Assembly (NCBI GenBank): GCA_001600355.1
Contig: BCJU01000004.1
Location: forward strand, 186,001-250,000
Origin: Meira nashicola
Taxonomy: Eukaryota > Basidiomycota > Exobasidiomycetes > Exobasidiales > Brachybasidiaceae
Length of the DNA stretch: 64,000 nt
Direction: 5' to 3'
Positions 31,538 to 42,376 of this stretch are shown here, piece after piece (the first letter of the stretch is position 1; each line of letters begins with the position of its first letter). The notes under the pieces were generated by a model. That model was not told the DNA's origin. It did not search any database and was given only the letters and a program-made list of their open reading frames with translations. Made by a program: the position numbers and the translations under genes.

Positions 31538-32277
31538 TGTCATGGCATACGTATTCCTGGAAACCGATCGATACTCCAGCTTTAAAGGCATTTCAATGGA
31601 AGCAGAAAGGTTGTACGAATATGTGGGACTGGGCTGCAAAGAATAAACCGGAAAATTTCGAAGAATTTGCATTTGCCATGTCATCGTTGCATATTTTTGC
31701 CGTTTTGGAAGATTATGACTGGATCAAATTACCCAAAGAAGCATTGATTGTGGACGTTGGAGGTGGAGCAGGTCATTTTTTTTTCATATCAACAATATCG
31801 TTGTATCGTTCAAGATCGACTTGAAGTTCAACAATATGTAGAAGATGCATTCAAGAAACGATTACCAAGCTCTATTGCAAGTCGCATTTCTTTCGAAGCA
31901 ATTGACTTTTTTCAAAATCAACCGCAACGTGAATATGACGTTTATATATTGCGATATATCATCCATCATTTAGTTTAGATGATGGTTGAAGAGGGATTGT
32001 TTAACAACAAATCATTAAAGCCATGGGACCAAATTCAAAGCTTTTGGAGATTGATTGGATTTTATCACCCACAATCATGGCGGGAAGTGAAGGGGAAAAA
32101 GAGTTGGAATAGCAAAGGAAATTACCTTTTCCACTTTTGCATCCTAATGAATTGGTGTAACGTGAGGATATTGAAATGAGTTCTGCTCCTTGCGGAACGA
32201 TACGAACTGTTGCTCGATCAAAGAAGTTGGATGACAGAGTAAGGTCAATCGAATCATTCATACTCGAAGCGCGGTAG
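31538..32277 (+). pseudogene. decayed class I SAM-dependent O-methyltransferase
   Basis: Remnant of the catalytic domain of a fungal plant-type O-methyltransferase. The first frame holds AFQW...MWDWAA, AMSSL, the SAM motif VDVGGGAGH, and then a frameshift at a poly-T run near 31780. The next frame holds RISFEAIDFFQNQP and YILRYIIHHL ending in a stop at 31978. The third frame holds KAMGPNSKLLEIDWIL and SSAPCGTIRTVARS with several stops. The N-terminal dimerisation half is absent because the DUF3632 gene occupies that position. Multiple frameshifts and stops mean it cannot be functional. Confidence 0.85.
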
Positions 32278-32666
32278 GCATTTTTGAACATGTATTGCCT
32301 TCACAGGTCATGAATTGAACTTATTTGTCTGTGCACTATTTGCAATTGGTGGGTTTGACATGGTTAGTTGCATGCATTCTCGAAACTGTGTCTAGGTTGA
32401 GATACGTCATCCATATGCACTTACTTGATTTTGGGGATAGCTTGTGACTTTTAGCGCATGAGCTCTGCAAAAGTACTGTGCTAGGCCGGAAGACTGCGAA
32501 TTTGACCTTTCCGGTCATTCGTCATACCTTTAATGCATTAAAGTCTTCGGATTTCCAATGACAAGTAAAAGCACTGGTGGGGATATTTGTTTGTGAAAAG
32601 AATAAAAGAAGGAATGTTTGGGTACAATCTTTACCTTTTTCTCTTTCATCAACCACAACTTTTACG

Positions 32667-33661
32667 ATGAAAAATTTTACCGTCAGTCTCTTTTCGTTTT
32701 TGCTCTTTATCAATCAAACTTTGGCTGTTTCTAAGCGTGGTATCGCATGGCCATGGTTTGAGAAGCATCCAGTGAGCGATTTTTACGCAAATGGTAAAGT
32801 TGGCTGGGTGAGTATTGATGCATGCTCTTTATGGTTCTTTTTGGAAGTTGTCTCTCTGACTTTTTTTTTTTTCATTTTTGTAGGTATATAATTATGAACA
32901 TTATCGTCCTACTGGTGGAAATGTGCCAGGTGGAATGGAGTTTGATGTTATGCAACGTGTTAATGATGGTAATATCGGTCAATTGGCAAGTTCTGCAGCT
33001 CAAAATGGACCTTATGTCTTAGGTTTCAATGAGCCAGATAATGGCGGTGAAGCAAATCTTTCACCACAACAAGCTGCCAATCTGTAAGTAAAAAAAAGTA
33101 TTGCAAGATGATTTCTGATTTGATACGATACTTATTGATGTTCTGCAGCTGGCGTCAATACTTCGAACCTTTACGCGCACAAGGTAAGAAACTTGTTGCA
33201 CCTGCTATCACCTCTTCCAACAATCAAGGTCAAGGTTTAAGTTGGTTAGATCAATTCATCGATGCTTGTTCAGGTTGTCATTTTGATGCATATGCCTTCC
33301 GTCCTTATGCTTCTGATGCTGCTGCCGTAAAAGGTTCAGTGGATTATTTCATCAAGTATAAAAGTGAGTGCCTACGGTTTTTTTCTTCCTAATTTCTTAA
33401 ATTGACACAAATATCTTCTTTTAAAAAGACGGAAAATACACTCCCGCTTGGATTACAGAATTTGGTCGTTCACCCAATACTGTGTCAGCAGGAGGCGGTG
33501 CAGATTTTCTCAAAAGTGTGGTTCAATATTTAGACAATGAACCAAAAGTACAACGTTATGCTTACCTTGCACGTTTTGATCCTAATGGAGTCAATAATCA
33601 ACGTGATTTGCAAAATGCAGACGGATCAAAGACATCTTTGGGCAACGTATACGTCAGCTGA
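32667..33661 (+). CDS. secreted GH128-type glycoside hydrolase (Asl1-like catalytic domain)
   Basis: 262 residues in four exons: 32667-32807, 32884-33083, 33149-33363 and 33429-33661. Signal peptide MKNFTVSLFSFLLFINQTLA, then SKRGIAWPW, typical of the family start. A TIM-barrel of the Glyco_hydro_cc/Asl1 type with the two expected acids: Glu97 in VLGFNEPD (acid/base) and Glu196 in WITEFG (nucleophile). GH128 enzymes cut beta-1,3-glucan; the role would be extracellular wall remodelling or attack on foreign glucan. One position where relatives often have Trp-Tyr reads YAFRPY. All introns have GT...AG borders and the frame closes. Confidence 0.88.
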
Positions 33662-33951
33662 GCCCAATAGGACATAACTCATGAACACTTAAGCTCTGTG
33701 AATATCCTGTTATTTCTCCGTCTTTGAATACTCTCTAATACACATTTTGATGTCCTCAAATCTTATATGATCACCTTATTTTCACAGGACTTCAGAGAAC
33801 TTTTTAACTTTATGTCTGGTGACCTATTGTCAACATGCAAGTATGTCAAAGAAATAGATTCAGGTTACGTATATACATGACAAAGTATGACATTGACAAG
33901 TGTTCGAGTCCGATTCACGATCAGAAGAAGATTAAGAGTTGACAATATTTC

Positions 33952-34468
33952 TCAACAGAATTGAATTCGAATGCTTGAATTTGGTCCTGTAACTTGACGT
34001 TGAGCGCAATAATCATCAAATTTATAGAATGCGTTACAAGGTCCACAACTTGGATTATCACAAGTTGCGCCAGCTTTACCGTTGTTGAGGGAGAAAGAAG
34101 CTTTGTGCTATATGAATTAAGTAAAAGAGATTGTCAGCAAGCATGCATAAACATTCAAACAAAGACATACAACTCACATCAAAACGATGAGGAGGAATCA
34201 AAGTGATATCAGCAGAAGAGACACCATCAACCAAAGTGAATTCGACAGAATTACAGCCAACACCATTAATATCACTACAAGCTTGAGCGATTCCACCGCG
34301 AACATCACCATTAATTGTACGCTTACCTGCTCCAAATACACCGATACCAGGTAATTGAATAGTGGTTGGAGTATGACAATTATTAATCACATCAATTACG
34401 TGGGAACTTGCGCTTACGGAAGCGAGAAAAGCCATGGCAACTACGATTAAAACGTTGAAGAATTTCAT
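33952..34468 (-). CDS. secreted glycopeptide / thaumatin-like small protein
   Basis: 148 residues in two exons: 34178-34468 and 33952-34107. Signal peptide MKFFNVLIVVAMAFLASVSA, then VIDVINNCHTPTTIQLPG, the N-terminal strand of fungal glycopeptide/thaumatin-like proteins, and a Cys-rich end with CDNPSCGPCNAFYKFDDYC. About nine cysteines in the mature part. Such proteins are secreted; plant relatives bind or disturb glucans and membranes, but fungal roles are not settled. It is divergent from a larger thaumatin-like gene at 34929, with a TATA box between. Confidence 0.78.
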
Positions 34469-34547
34469 CTTGAAGTCGATCAAAAGATAGTCTGTTGTTG
34501 TGGTGAAAGTGAAAGAGAGAGGATTGTATGATTCAAGAAAATGCTAC

Positions 34548-34555
34548 CTTATATA
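34548..34555 (-). promoter_or_regulatory. TATA box of the glycopeptide gene
   Basis: TATATAAG on the minus strand, about 80-87 bp before the ATG at 34468. Confidence 0.5.
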
Positions 34556-34928
34556 CTCATTTTTATCCATAATCGGCATCCTAGGTCACCGAATCGTGTG
34601 TACCATGATGGTTGCATGAGTTGTATTAAAACGTATGCATTACTACACGCGATGGGCATTTTCCCTGTAAGAATGGGGTACACTTTTGTAATGACTGTGC
34701 GTTCTTGCATCACCGAAAGGGTATCGAATGAGACAGTTATAGGAGAGAGCCGAATGTATGCACTTTGTCAAATTCGGACTTTGACGTCCACATGAAAAAT
34801 ATTCTGGTCCCTGTTCTTACTACTATTTCGAAACAAACAAAGAACTCAAAAAAGTTAAAAAGGCATTGATAAAATCACAATTGCATCGATGCTCACCAAC
34901 ATCATCATTTCATAAAACCAAGCCCATA

Positions 34929-35552
34929 ATGCTCTTCTCTAGCATCTTTTCAATCGCTCTTTTGTTGATCATTTCAATAATCAACTTCACATCAGCATAC
35001 ACGATCACGTTTGTCAATAAATGTTCTTATACCGTTTGGCCTGCAATCGGTGCTGCTCCAAACGGTCAACCAAATCAATCAATTCGTTTTGGTGCACGTT
35101 TAAATCCAGGTCAATCTGTTTCTCATGGTATCGATGATCATGCAATCGGCGTTCGTGGTTGGGGTCGTACAGGCTGTGATGGTTCAGGTGCGAATTGTAA
35201 AACAGGTGCTTGTAATGGTGATTTAGTTTGTAATGATGCCGGAATCACTTCTCATGCTATCTTGAGCGAATATGGTTATGGAGCTAACAATCGCGAATAT
35301 TGGAACTGTGAGTGATGTGCTCAAGATCATTGCTAAGTTTTTGTTTTACTGAATTCTCTTTTCTCTTTCTTAGTATCATTCGTTGGTGGAACAGTCAACA
35401 TTCCAGCTCAATTGCATAATTCCGATGGTCAAACTGTCACTTGCAAAGATAACAATTGTCCACGCGATCAATCATTCCATGATCCTAATGATTTTCAAGC
35501 AGTTCGTAGTTCTCCTGTTGGAGGTACATTTACACATACCTTCTGCCCCTGA
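34929..35552 (+). CDS. secreted thaumatin-like protein
   Basis: 185 residues in two exons: 34929-35307 and 35374-35552. An earlier in-frame Met exists, but this one gives the clean signal peptide MLFSSIFSIALLLIISI...TSA. The mature part begins YTITFVNKCSYTVWPAIG, the thaumatin signature, followed by GWGRTGCDGSGANCKTGACNGD and ending with QAVRSSPVGGTFTHTFCP. This small type lacks part of domain II of the plant 16-Cys proteins. Extracellular; possible glucan binding. It sits beside a GH128-type glucanase and the smaller glycopeptide gene. Confidence 0.85.
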
Positions 35553-35767
35553 AGAGGTATGAATATGAATCTCAGAGCTTACCCCAGCATATCATATTGA
35601 CAATACAGTGATCCTTTTAAATAGAATATTCTGATTGAATCAATTAATAGGGTAATGAACAATAAAAATTATTTGATCTTAGGTCAAATCCGATGAACAT
35701 ACGCATACGTTCAAAGGTATTTTTGGAATTCTAGCATAGCCTGCCTAGAAGTGTAGATAAATAATAA

Positions 35768-36039
35768 TCAACCTTTGCTGCAATGCATTCCTGGAGCGCA
35801 AGCTGGTACTGCTTGCATATTTCCATCATTGTTACAGCAACGTGCTACGGCTCTGAAATGAGATTTTAGAGTCAAAAATATCAGTTTACAGCGCATTAAA
35901 ATTGTAATCGAATAATTCACCTTTCATTTATTTTGATCATACGTATACCTCCGGATGCTGAAGGTATACAAAAAGTTGTTTTGAGCATCAATAGAAAAAC
36001 GAATAAGTAGAAAATGGGTTGATAAGCTTTCGCAAACAT
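35768..36039 (-). CDS. secreted Cys-rich peptide, variant member 6 (adjacent CC)
   Basis: Two exons: 35921-36039 and 35768-35852; 67 residues. Hydrophobic signal MFAKAYQPIFYLFVFLLMLK, then ER at the phase-2 splice junction where the others have KR. The core is R-CC-x11-C-x5-C: the second and third spacings equal the family (x11, x5), but the first pair is adjacent instead of x3. A TATA box lies about 70 bp upstream. A divergent family member or a convergent peptide; function unknown. Confidence 0.6.
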
Positions 36040-36109
36040 TTTGAGGATTCGGTTAGAGATGATAGGATAGATGAAAAAGGATTTCGCCTCTTAAGATAGG
36101 TCTAGCTGC

Positions 36110-36117
36110 TTTATATA
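36110..36117 (-). promoter_or_regulatory. TATA box of peptide gene 6
   Basis: TATATAAA on the minus strand, 71-78 bp before the ATG at 36039. Confidence 0.5.
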
Positions 36118-36395
36118 ACTTTTACTTATCAGTGATGCTAGATATACATGATATCATAGAAAGAATGTTATTATTAATATAACAGATAAGAAATGTTATT
36201 ATTAATATATCATTCTCACTTTATAAGTATTCTCTCTGTAGCTCCTTTATAAGGTATGTAGATATTTAAGCTAATTGGTATAACTCCTTTTTTTATATTC
36301 TCATTCGATGATTTACTTAAAAGTATATAATTTAAGAAAATATTAAAATCTATAATTCTCTCTCTTAACAACGGACTTTATCAACCTCTATCAAC

Positions 36396-36607
36396 ATGGA
36401 CAAGCTCAGAAACGCTATTCAACTTTTTTTTGTTCTAGCAATTATACTACAAACAGCTTCTAAGAGTAACTCTATGCCAGTGAGATATGATTGTGGTAGA
36501 AAGTAAGTCAAAGCTACTTAAAGAAGATTTCTGCGCTATATACTGATAATCTTCCTTCTGCTGTTGATACGAATAGATATAAGTGTATTTACGAGCCCTC
36601 GCAGTAG
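36396..36607 (+). CDS. very short secreted peptide, truncated member 7
   Basis: Two exons: 36396-36502 and 36577-36607; 45 residues. Signal peptide MDKLRNAIQLFFVLAIILQT, then a short tail with YDC-GRKYK-C, which equals only the last C-x5-C half of the family core. The middle exon that holds the first Cys pair in other members is missing. It may be a decayed copy or a minimal two-Cys peptide. The splice model is tentative. Confidence 0.4.
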
Positions 36608-37388
36608 CTTTTAACCTCATATGAAGTAGATAACAAATACTTAAATAGTCTAAATAGTCGAGGTGCTATTTTTATTTAACCCCCCTTTTTCAATAGCCTT
36701 ACTTATACGGGAAATAGTTCTATAAAATATACGTCTTGATTTATATTTTACTGAACATTGTCTTTTTTTTCGAAATCTGGCGAAAGCGCAAATTTTGTCG
36801 AACAAAGTGCTTGATGGGCTGAACAACCGTTTTATTTCTGTACGCCGCCAATCCATTGGTAGAAGTAGGGGCTGAATTGATTCCATGAGCTTAAGGTTTG
36901 GACATCGCCCCGAATAAGATAAACATAGGAACGTATACAGCAGATACTTTTGGGCATATTAATTAATTGGCGTACGTAAGGGGGCTTTGACAAAGTATTT
37001 CAAGTTGACATAACGTCCGTTTGTGTATTTTCTAGGGCTGAAAATTAAATTCGCCATTTCTAACCGACGGTAAAAAAATGTTTTAATTTTGTGTCAAATT
37101 CTATTCTGACAATTGAGTTTTTTGACTTGTTAATAACGCCATTGCCATTGAGACACTGCATTGCGTTAGAAACTGTGCCTTACTTCGGAACCTTAGAAAA
37201 ATTAGGCGCTCGAATGGATGAAAAATCTTCAGAGCTTTCAAAATCGTGGCTATAAGAATCAATCTCTTTGCTATGAAATTTTTATTTCACAAACCCATTC
37301 GCATTGGCTGGACCAATCGTAGTAGTTGACCTGCTCTTTGAAAGAGATATTTCTTCTGGTAGCAAGATAATCTTAACAAAAGCTCTTT
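36608..37388. other. intergenic 0.78 kb
   Basis: AT-rich spacer inside the second peptide cluster. Nothing was recognised. Confidence 0.4.
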
Positions 37389-37832
37389 ATGGACTTCTTA
37401 AAGTTACCTAAATTTTTTATATTATTACTCTTCCTCTTTTTTGTCTTAGTTCAAGCACTACCGACATCAAAAATATCCCACGAAATTATGCCAAGGTAGG
37501 CAAATTTATCATTATGTTATCGGAAATCATCTGTTTAAATATTGACAAACCTTTACTCCTATTTCAGATCATTTCCTTTATCTCAACAACCATGGTGGTA
37601 TACTATGATCGAAAAGCGTGATGATACAAGTGGTAGTGCAGAATCTGATGCAGCTTGCTATGGATCATGTCCAGGTAAATTAATTGTTTCATAATCCATT
37701 AACCTTTTTCCAGTCAATTTCTAATCTTTTTTCTTATACTTCACAGGTCGAGGACAAAAGTATCAAGGTCGTTCTTGTCTTAAAGCAAAACAATGCGAAA
37801 ACAGTGTCGATGGCAAAAGCAAAACAACTTGA
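37389..37832 (+). CDS. secreted Cys-rich Kex2-type peptide, member 8
   Basis: Three exons: 37389-37495, 37568-37674 and 37747-37832; 99 residues. Signal peptide MDFLKLPKFFILLLFLFFVL...QA, PR at the phase-2 junction, then MIEKR followed by an acidic spacer (DDTSGSAESDAA) and the core C-YGS-C-PGRGQKYQGRS-C-LKAKQ-C with a hydrophilic tail ENSVDGKSKTT. Exon 3 begins with the same 22 bases as exon 3 of member 11, 18.6 kb away. Confidence 0.8.
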
Positions 37833-39025
37833 AAACCCGAACAAAATGTATAAAGATAAACGCAATTTTGTGATTAGATACTGTGAGGCTAAAATAGCTT
37901 TTGAACGTTTGTAAAATGCATTGATACTGTTCTATTTGACGCTCACTGATTGATAGCTCTTAAGAGCCGCTTCGACTCCTTCGATCGACCAAAATTGTGT
38001 CCAGAAATAATATAGTCAGGAACAGTCTTCTTTAGCTGCAGGTACAGAGATGAGATTCTCGATTTCTTTTGCGGCTTCCGCACAAAGGGTTTTTATAGAA
38101 ATAGAAACAAGCGCAACGTCGCTTGCGCCTTTTGAACTGCTCTCTTTTCGGCGTAAGTTGAGAGGTTGAAATCAAAAGCAAGGTGAAAGAAAGGATGCAC
38201 AGCTACTTGTTCTACCTTGAGAAACTGGAATCTGATTGTTCCTCAATTTGATAAGAAAAAATGTATATTTATGTATACAAATTAAATGAGCTCAAATCGA
38301 AAGAAAAAGTCGGAAGATGAACTTTTCAAATTCAGGAACGCCTCTTAAAAATTTCTTCGCGTAAGAAGATGACGGCTGAGGTTTTTTTATCTTTGCTGCC
38401 GTTCAAACCGACGGCAAATGGAACATAGCTCTACTCAACTTACAACAATAGATTATGTCAACACAATGTGTCATACACTGGCGTCATTACCATAGAAAGC
38501 ACAGCACTGCATTGACAGCCTTCCATTTGGAACCGGAAGTGTGGTAACCCATTATAATAGCACTTAAGATCATTAAAAATGTCTTTATTTAGCAATATAT
38601 CACTTTTTCCACCAAAACAATCACTACCAACATCAGTTGATCTGAGTTCAAAAAAGGTGGCACTAATTTTAACAAAGGTGAGAAAGTGCCTCGATTACCA
38701 ATAAAATAATCATCGATCGGATACAATTTACGGTCACCGCTACTGAGTTTGAAAACAAACAGGGTAAAACTGAGCTTTTCGTCATTCTTTTTTACGGCCG
38801 AAAAATTGAGAACATTTTCGGTTACAATACATACATTTTCGGAAAAGAGGTTCATTTTCATTTCTTGGCCATCATCTTATGCAAGCACATACCAAGACTT
38901 TCGAAAGCAATTCATTGATCGATTTATGAACTGATATAAGAACAATATTTTCTTAACAATGCTAAAGATTGCTTACGATCATCCGTCTTTTTCAACGTTT
39001 TCACCAGCAAAATTCATCTTTCATC
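37833..39025. other. intergenic 1.19 kb
   Basis: Spacer inside the peptide cluster. The short frames at 38589-38861 (minus) and 38749-38934 (plus) overlap each other and show no domain. AAGCGCAACGTCGCTTGCGC at 38110-38129 is partly self-complementary. Confidence 0.4.
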
Positions 39026-39373
39026 ATGTTCTTTCAAAAGTTTACATTGATTGTGCTATCAGTGGCGTTTGCCTTAGTGCAGGCACTTCCAGCTGCAAGG
39101 GAATTGGTCGAAGAAGAGAATCTTCCAAGGTACGCTTGATTATAATTTCTATGGTTGTGTCAGCAGCTGATCGATATCTTTTAAAACAGATCATCAATTC
39201 CAACAACTCAACCTCATTCTTATTTTGTCATTCTTATGAAAAAGAGTAAAGAGCAAGATGATAAACAGATGGTCAGATTAGAAAAACGTCATTGTTATGG
39301 CTCTTGTGGCGCTCGTGCAACATTAACTAGAATTGAACATACATGCAATGCAAAATTTCAATGTAGGCAATAA
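39026..39373 (+). CDS. secreted Cys-rich Kex2-type peptide, member 9
   Basis: Two exons: 39026-39129 and 39190-39373; 95 residues. Signal peptide MFFQKFTLIVLSVAFALVQA, PR at the phase-2 junction, then RLEKR directly followed by HC-YGS-C-GARATLTRIEHT-C-NAKFQ-C-RQ (C-x3-C-x12-C-x5-C). The second intron present in members 1-5, 8 and 11 is absent: the core is encoded in one exon, as in member 10. Confidence 0.75.
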
Positions 39374-40556
39374 GGTACGACTCAAATTCAAGATCAAAAG
39401 CACAATTGTATAAAATCCGCTCAACTTGTAAAATTATCGCTCATCCAGTCTTAGTCATCAATCTTGTATTTATCATCGATCAAAATTCATTCCAATTCAT
39501 TAACTTAATACTCTCACCAAAATCACGCCAAATTTATTTTATCTTTCGCTGCTTCTTACGCCACTCTTTTCAATTCATCTATACTATTTGTCAGAATACA
39601 GACACTTTCCCTTATTCCGCCGGTATATAGGCTGAAGATGTCATTATGCAAGTTATCCGGCGGCTGCGTTTCGTTGGTTTGAGACAGGGCGTCATACGTT
39701 CTCACATTGCGGTCTGTAAAAGATAAACTTCTATGATTTGTAGAAGTGGATACATTTAGCCTTTCAGATCGTTTTTAAAACACAGGTGAGTATTTTGATT
39801 CATTTTCTAGATTGGCGTACGAATACAAGGAAAGGAAACTGTCTTATCTGTTAAGAGAAGTTGTCTGGCCACTCTCTTCCCACTCATTGATGGTAATTCA
39901 CACAAAGATAATATCAAAGAGAAGGTAAAGAACAAAAGACACTTTTATGCAGATAACAAAAGTCGGAAGCGTTCCTGGTTAGGCTTCTATGGCAAAAAAA
40001 AGACGCCGTTGCCAAATGACACAGCTTTGACAGCCTTCTGGGAAAGAAATGAAAGGTTGGCGTCTTAGGAATCATATTGTATAACAAAGATGATTGTCTG
40101 ATTTTAAGCTATTTAAGATCATATATTTCACCAAAAATAATCAATCCATTTCCCCATCAAAACCCAGATTCATTCCACTCTTGACGAGAACAAAGTTATC
40201 GAATCATATTTGCTTAAGGTAAGTGCTTCGCTCAAAATAGAATTAAAATAAAATTGTCGCCGTTGATAAAACGGTCGGCAATTGTTTATTTTATCTTTCC
40301 GCGGGTAGCCGCGTTACGAAAAGATTTTAAAAATAAATCGATCAAAAGCGATAACACTCAACATGAGAGTGAAGCCGAAATGAGGTAATTTAATTGGATA
40401 TCGTTGATCCCCATCAGTAAACGGAAGGAACTTTACTAAAAATAGGATATTAATCAAGATCGATTCAGGAACCATCTTATTAACGTATATCAACCTTTCT
40501 TTCTTTCTTAAGAACGTTTAATTAATAAAACGCAAATCAACCTCTAAAAAGACTTC
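39374..40556. other. intergenic 1.18 kb
   Basis: Spacer inside the peptide cluster. No coding region was recognised; the open frame 39406-39630 is AT-biased without domain. Confidence 0.4.
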
Positions 40557-40892
40557 ATGAAATCTTGTATCTTCTTCTTTGCATTCTTATTTGCTCTCGC
40601 TATTGTGCAAGCAGCACCCTTACCAAAGCCAATTACAGAAATACAAGTGAAAAGGTGAGTACATAGATCGATTAAATATGAAAATAAAAGTTTATCCTGC
40701 TCATTAACAATTTAACTTCATAATTGCTGCAGAACACCAATCTTAACAACAATGGTAGATAAACGTGATGAAAAGAAGCAAGACGACAATCATTCAGCAT
40801 CAGAAGATGCAGCATGCTATTCCAATTGTGCAGGACGTGAAAATAAACCAACTTTTCATACCTGTACAGCTGTACAACACTGTCCTCAATGA
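40557..40892 (+). CDS. secreted Cys-rich Kex2-type peptide, member 10
   Basis: Two exons: 40557-40654 and 40733-40892; 85 residues. Signal peptide MKSCIFFFAFLFALAIVQA, KR at the phase-2 junction (QVKR), a second KR (MVDKR), then an acidic spacer (DEKKQDDNHSASEDAA) and the core C-YSN-C-AGRENKPTFHT-C-TAVQH-C-PQ (x3, x11, x5). No second intron. The GRG...GRG glycines of the loop are lost while the Cys spacing is kept. Confidence 0.75.
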
Positions 40893-41830
40893 TCGTTGAA
40901 ACTGTTATTGGAAGACACTGTCTGCGTTATTCCAAAATGCATGTTTGACCAAGAATGACTTTTAATTTTAATCTGATTGCTGCTAGAGTGACTCATGTTG
41001 GCAAAATACAACGATTAGCGTGTCCAAATCAACTTTGGCCGAAGCAGGTTGTATTATCAGTAGTGTTCCTGAGAAGTTTATCCGTCCTTTCTACTTTGTT
41101 CCTTAATCTATCAGTGAATGAATGCACTTTTACCTTACTGTACCTGTCACGCACGCAATCGCACTGCTTTTATCATGCATCATCCCTCGTCCAATGCTCC
41201 TTAGCAAGCAGTATGTTAGGACTGGGAAGGATATCACGCAACAGGTTGATTGCATAACGTAAGCTTTATTGAAATCGTGGCTGGACAAACACAACATGTG
41301 TGTATGTACATACCTTGATTGTCATGCAAGCTGAAACCTGCCACACCTTCGTCGGGCTTGGATGAAGTGGATGGTTGGTTGGGTTACGCATGCTAAACGC
41401 TGAACGCCTTTCTTTTTGTGTGTACAACACGGGAAGGTCCACAATTTTATTTGCATTGAGCTGGTACTAGTCTACATGCACTGCTTACTTGCTTGTTCTT
41501 GGTGTGCTGTTTTGTCGGCCAACTTTTTTCTCTCTCATTGTCCGACGCGTAGCGCCCGTAAAACAGTGTTCCCCGCATGAAGTGAATGAGCTCTTACTGC
41601 TTTCCTGAAACTGAATTAAAACGTGAAAAACTTGTGGAGAGGCACACTAACAGTGTTTCATGCAACAACCATGCGGATCATATTGGAAGAGAAAGAGAGG
41701 GAGAGGGAGATGTCTGAGATGGTGAATAGGGTAGGGTAAGAACAGCATTTAGTCAAAAAGAACACTTTTCTCCTTTCCATCATCTCCAATCTCTCTTTCT
41801 CTCTCTCTTTTCTCATTTCTAATCGCAAAA
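40893..41830. other. intergenic 0.94 kb
   Basis: No gene was recognised. A CT-rich stretch (41761-41820) forms the 5' leader of the GPI-protein gene that follows. Confidence 0.45.
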
Positions 41831-42376
41831 ATGAAATTTTCAATCGCTTCCGTTTTGGTCACTTTGACAATGGGTTCAGCAGCTTTTGCAGCAGTTGCAC
41901 CTCAACCAGCAACACCAGTCGAAAAACGTCAAATTCCAACCGATCCAGCTGCAATTTCAAGTTTATTAGCTAATCCTTCTGCTGCATTCGCACAAGCAAC
42001 TTCTCTTTTAGCAAATCCTCAAATTTCTTCACAATTTCGTCAATTGGTTACAGCTTCTTCTTTTGAAGCTCAAATTTCATCTGCATACATTCAAGCTTTA
42101 GGTACTCAAACAGGTCAAGTTGCACTTTCATCTTATAATGCTGTCATTCAAAGTTTATTGGGTGGATCCAGTAGCGGAAGTCAAGCAACTTCAACCCAAG
42201 GTGGTAGTTCATCAAAAGCAACTTCTACTGGTGGCAGTGCAAATACAGCTTCTAGCGGTAGCAGCGGCAACAGTTCAGGTAATTCCGGTCACAATGGTGC
42301 TTCTGGCATTCTTGCAATTTCCGCAATGGGCTCAGCAGTCGTTGTTGGTGCCGCTGTCGTTATGGCAGCACTCTAA
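41831..42376 (+). CDS. small Ser/Gly-rich GPI-anchored cell-surface protein
   Basis: 181 residues, one exon. Signal peptide MKFSIASVLVTLTMGSAAFA, then a short pro-segment ending EKR (31-33), a helical Ala/Ser domain with two LLANP motifs (about 45-110), a Ser/Thr/Gly-rich stalk with GGSSS repeats suited to O-glycosylation (about 113-150), and a C-terminal GPI signal (NGASGILAISAMGSAVVVGAAVVMAAL). Likely wall or plasma-membrane surface protein; no known domain. The KR again suggests Kex2 processing. Confidence 0.8.
   Translation: MKFSIASVLVTLTMGSAAFAAVAPQPATPVEKRQIPTDPAAISSLLANPSAAFAQATSLLANPQISSQFRQLVTASSFEAQISSAYIQALGTQTGQVALSSYNAVIQSLLGGSSSGSQATSTQGGSSSKATSTGGSANTASSGSSGNSSGNSGHNGASGILAISAMGSAVVVGAAVVMAAL

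Noticed and set aside
38589..38934. Overlapping open frames on both strands
   Set aside because: Each is the antisense shadow of the other and neither shows protein-like conservation or a domain.
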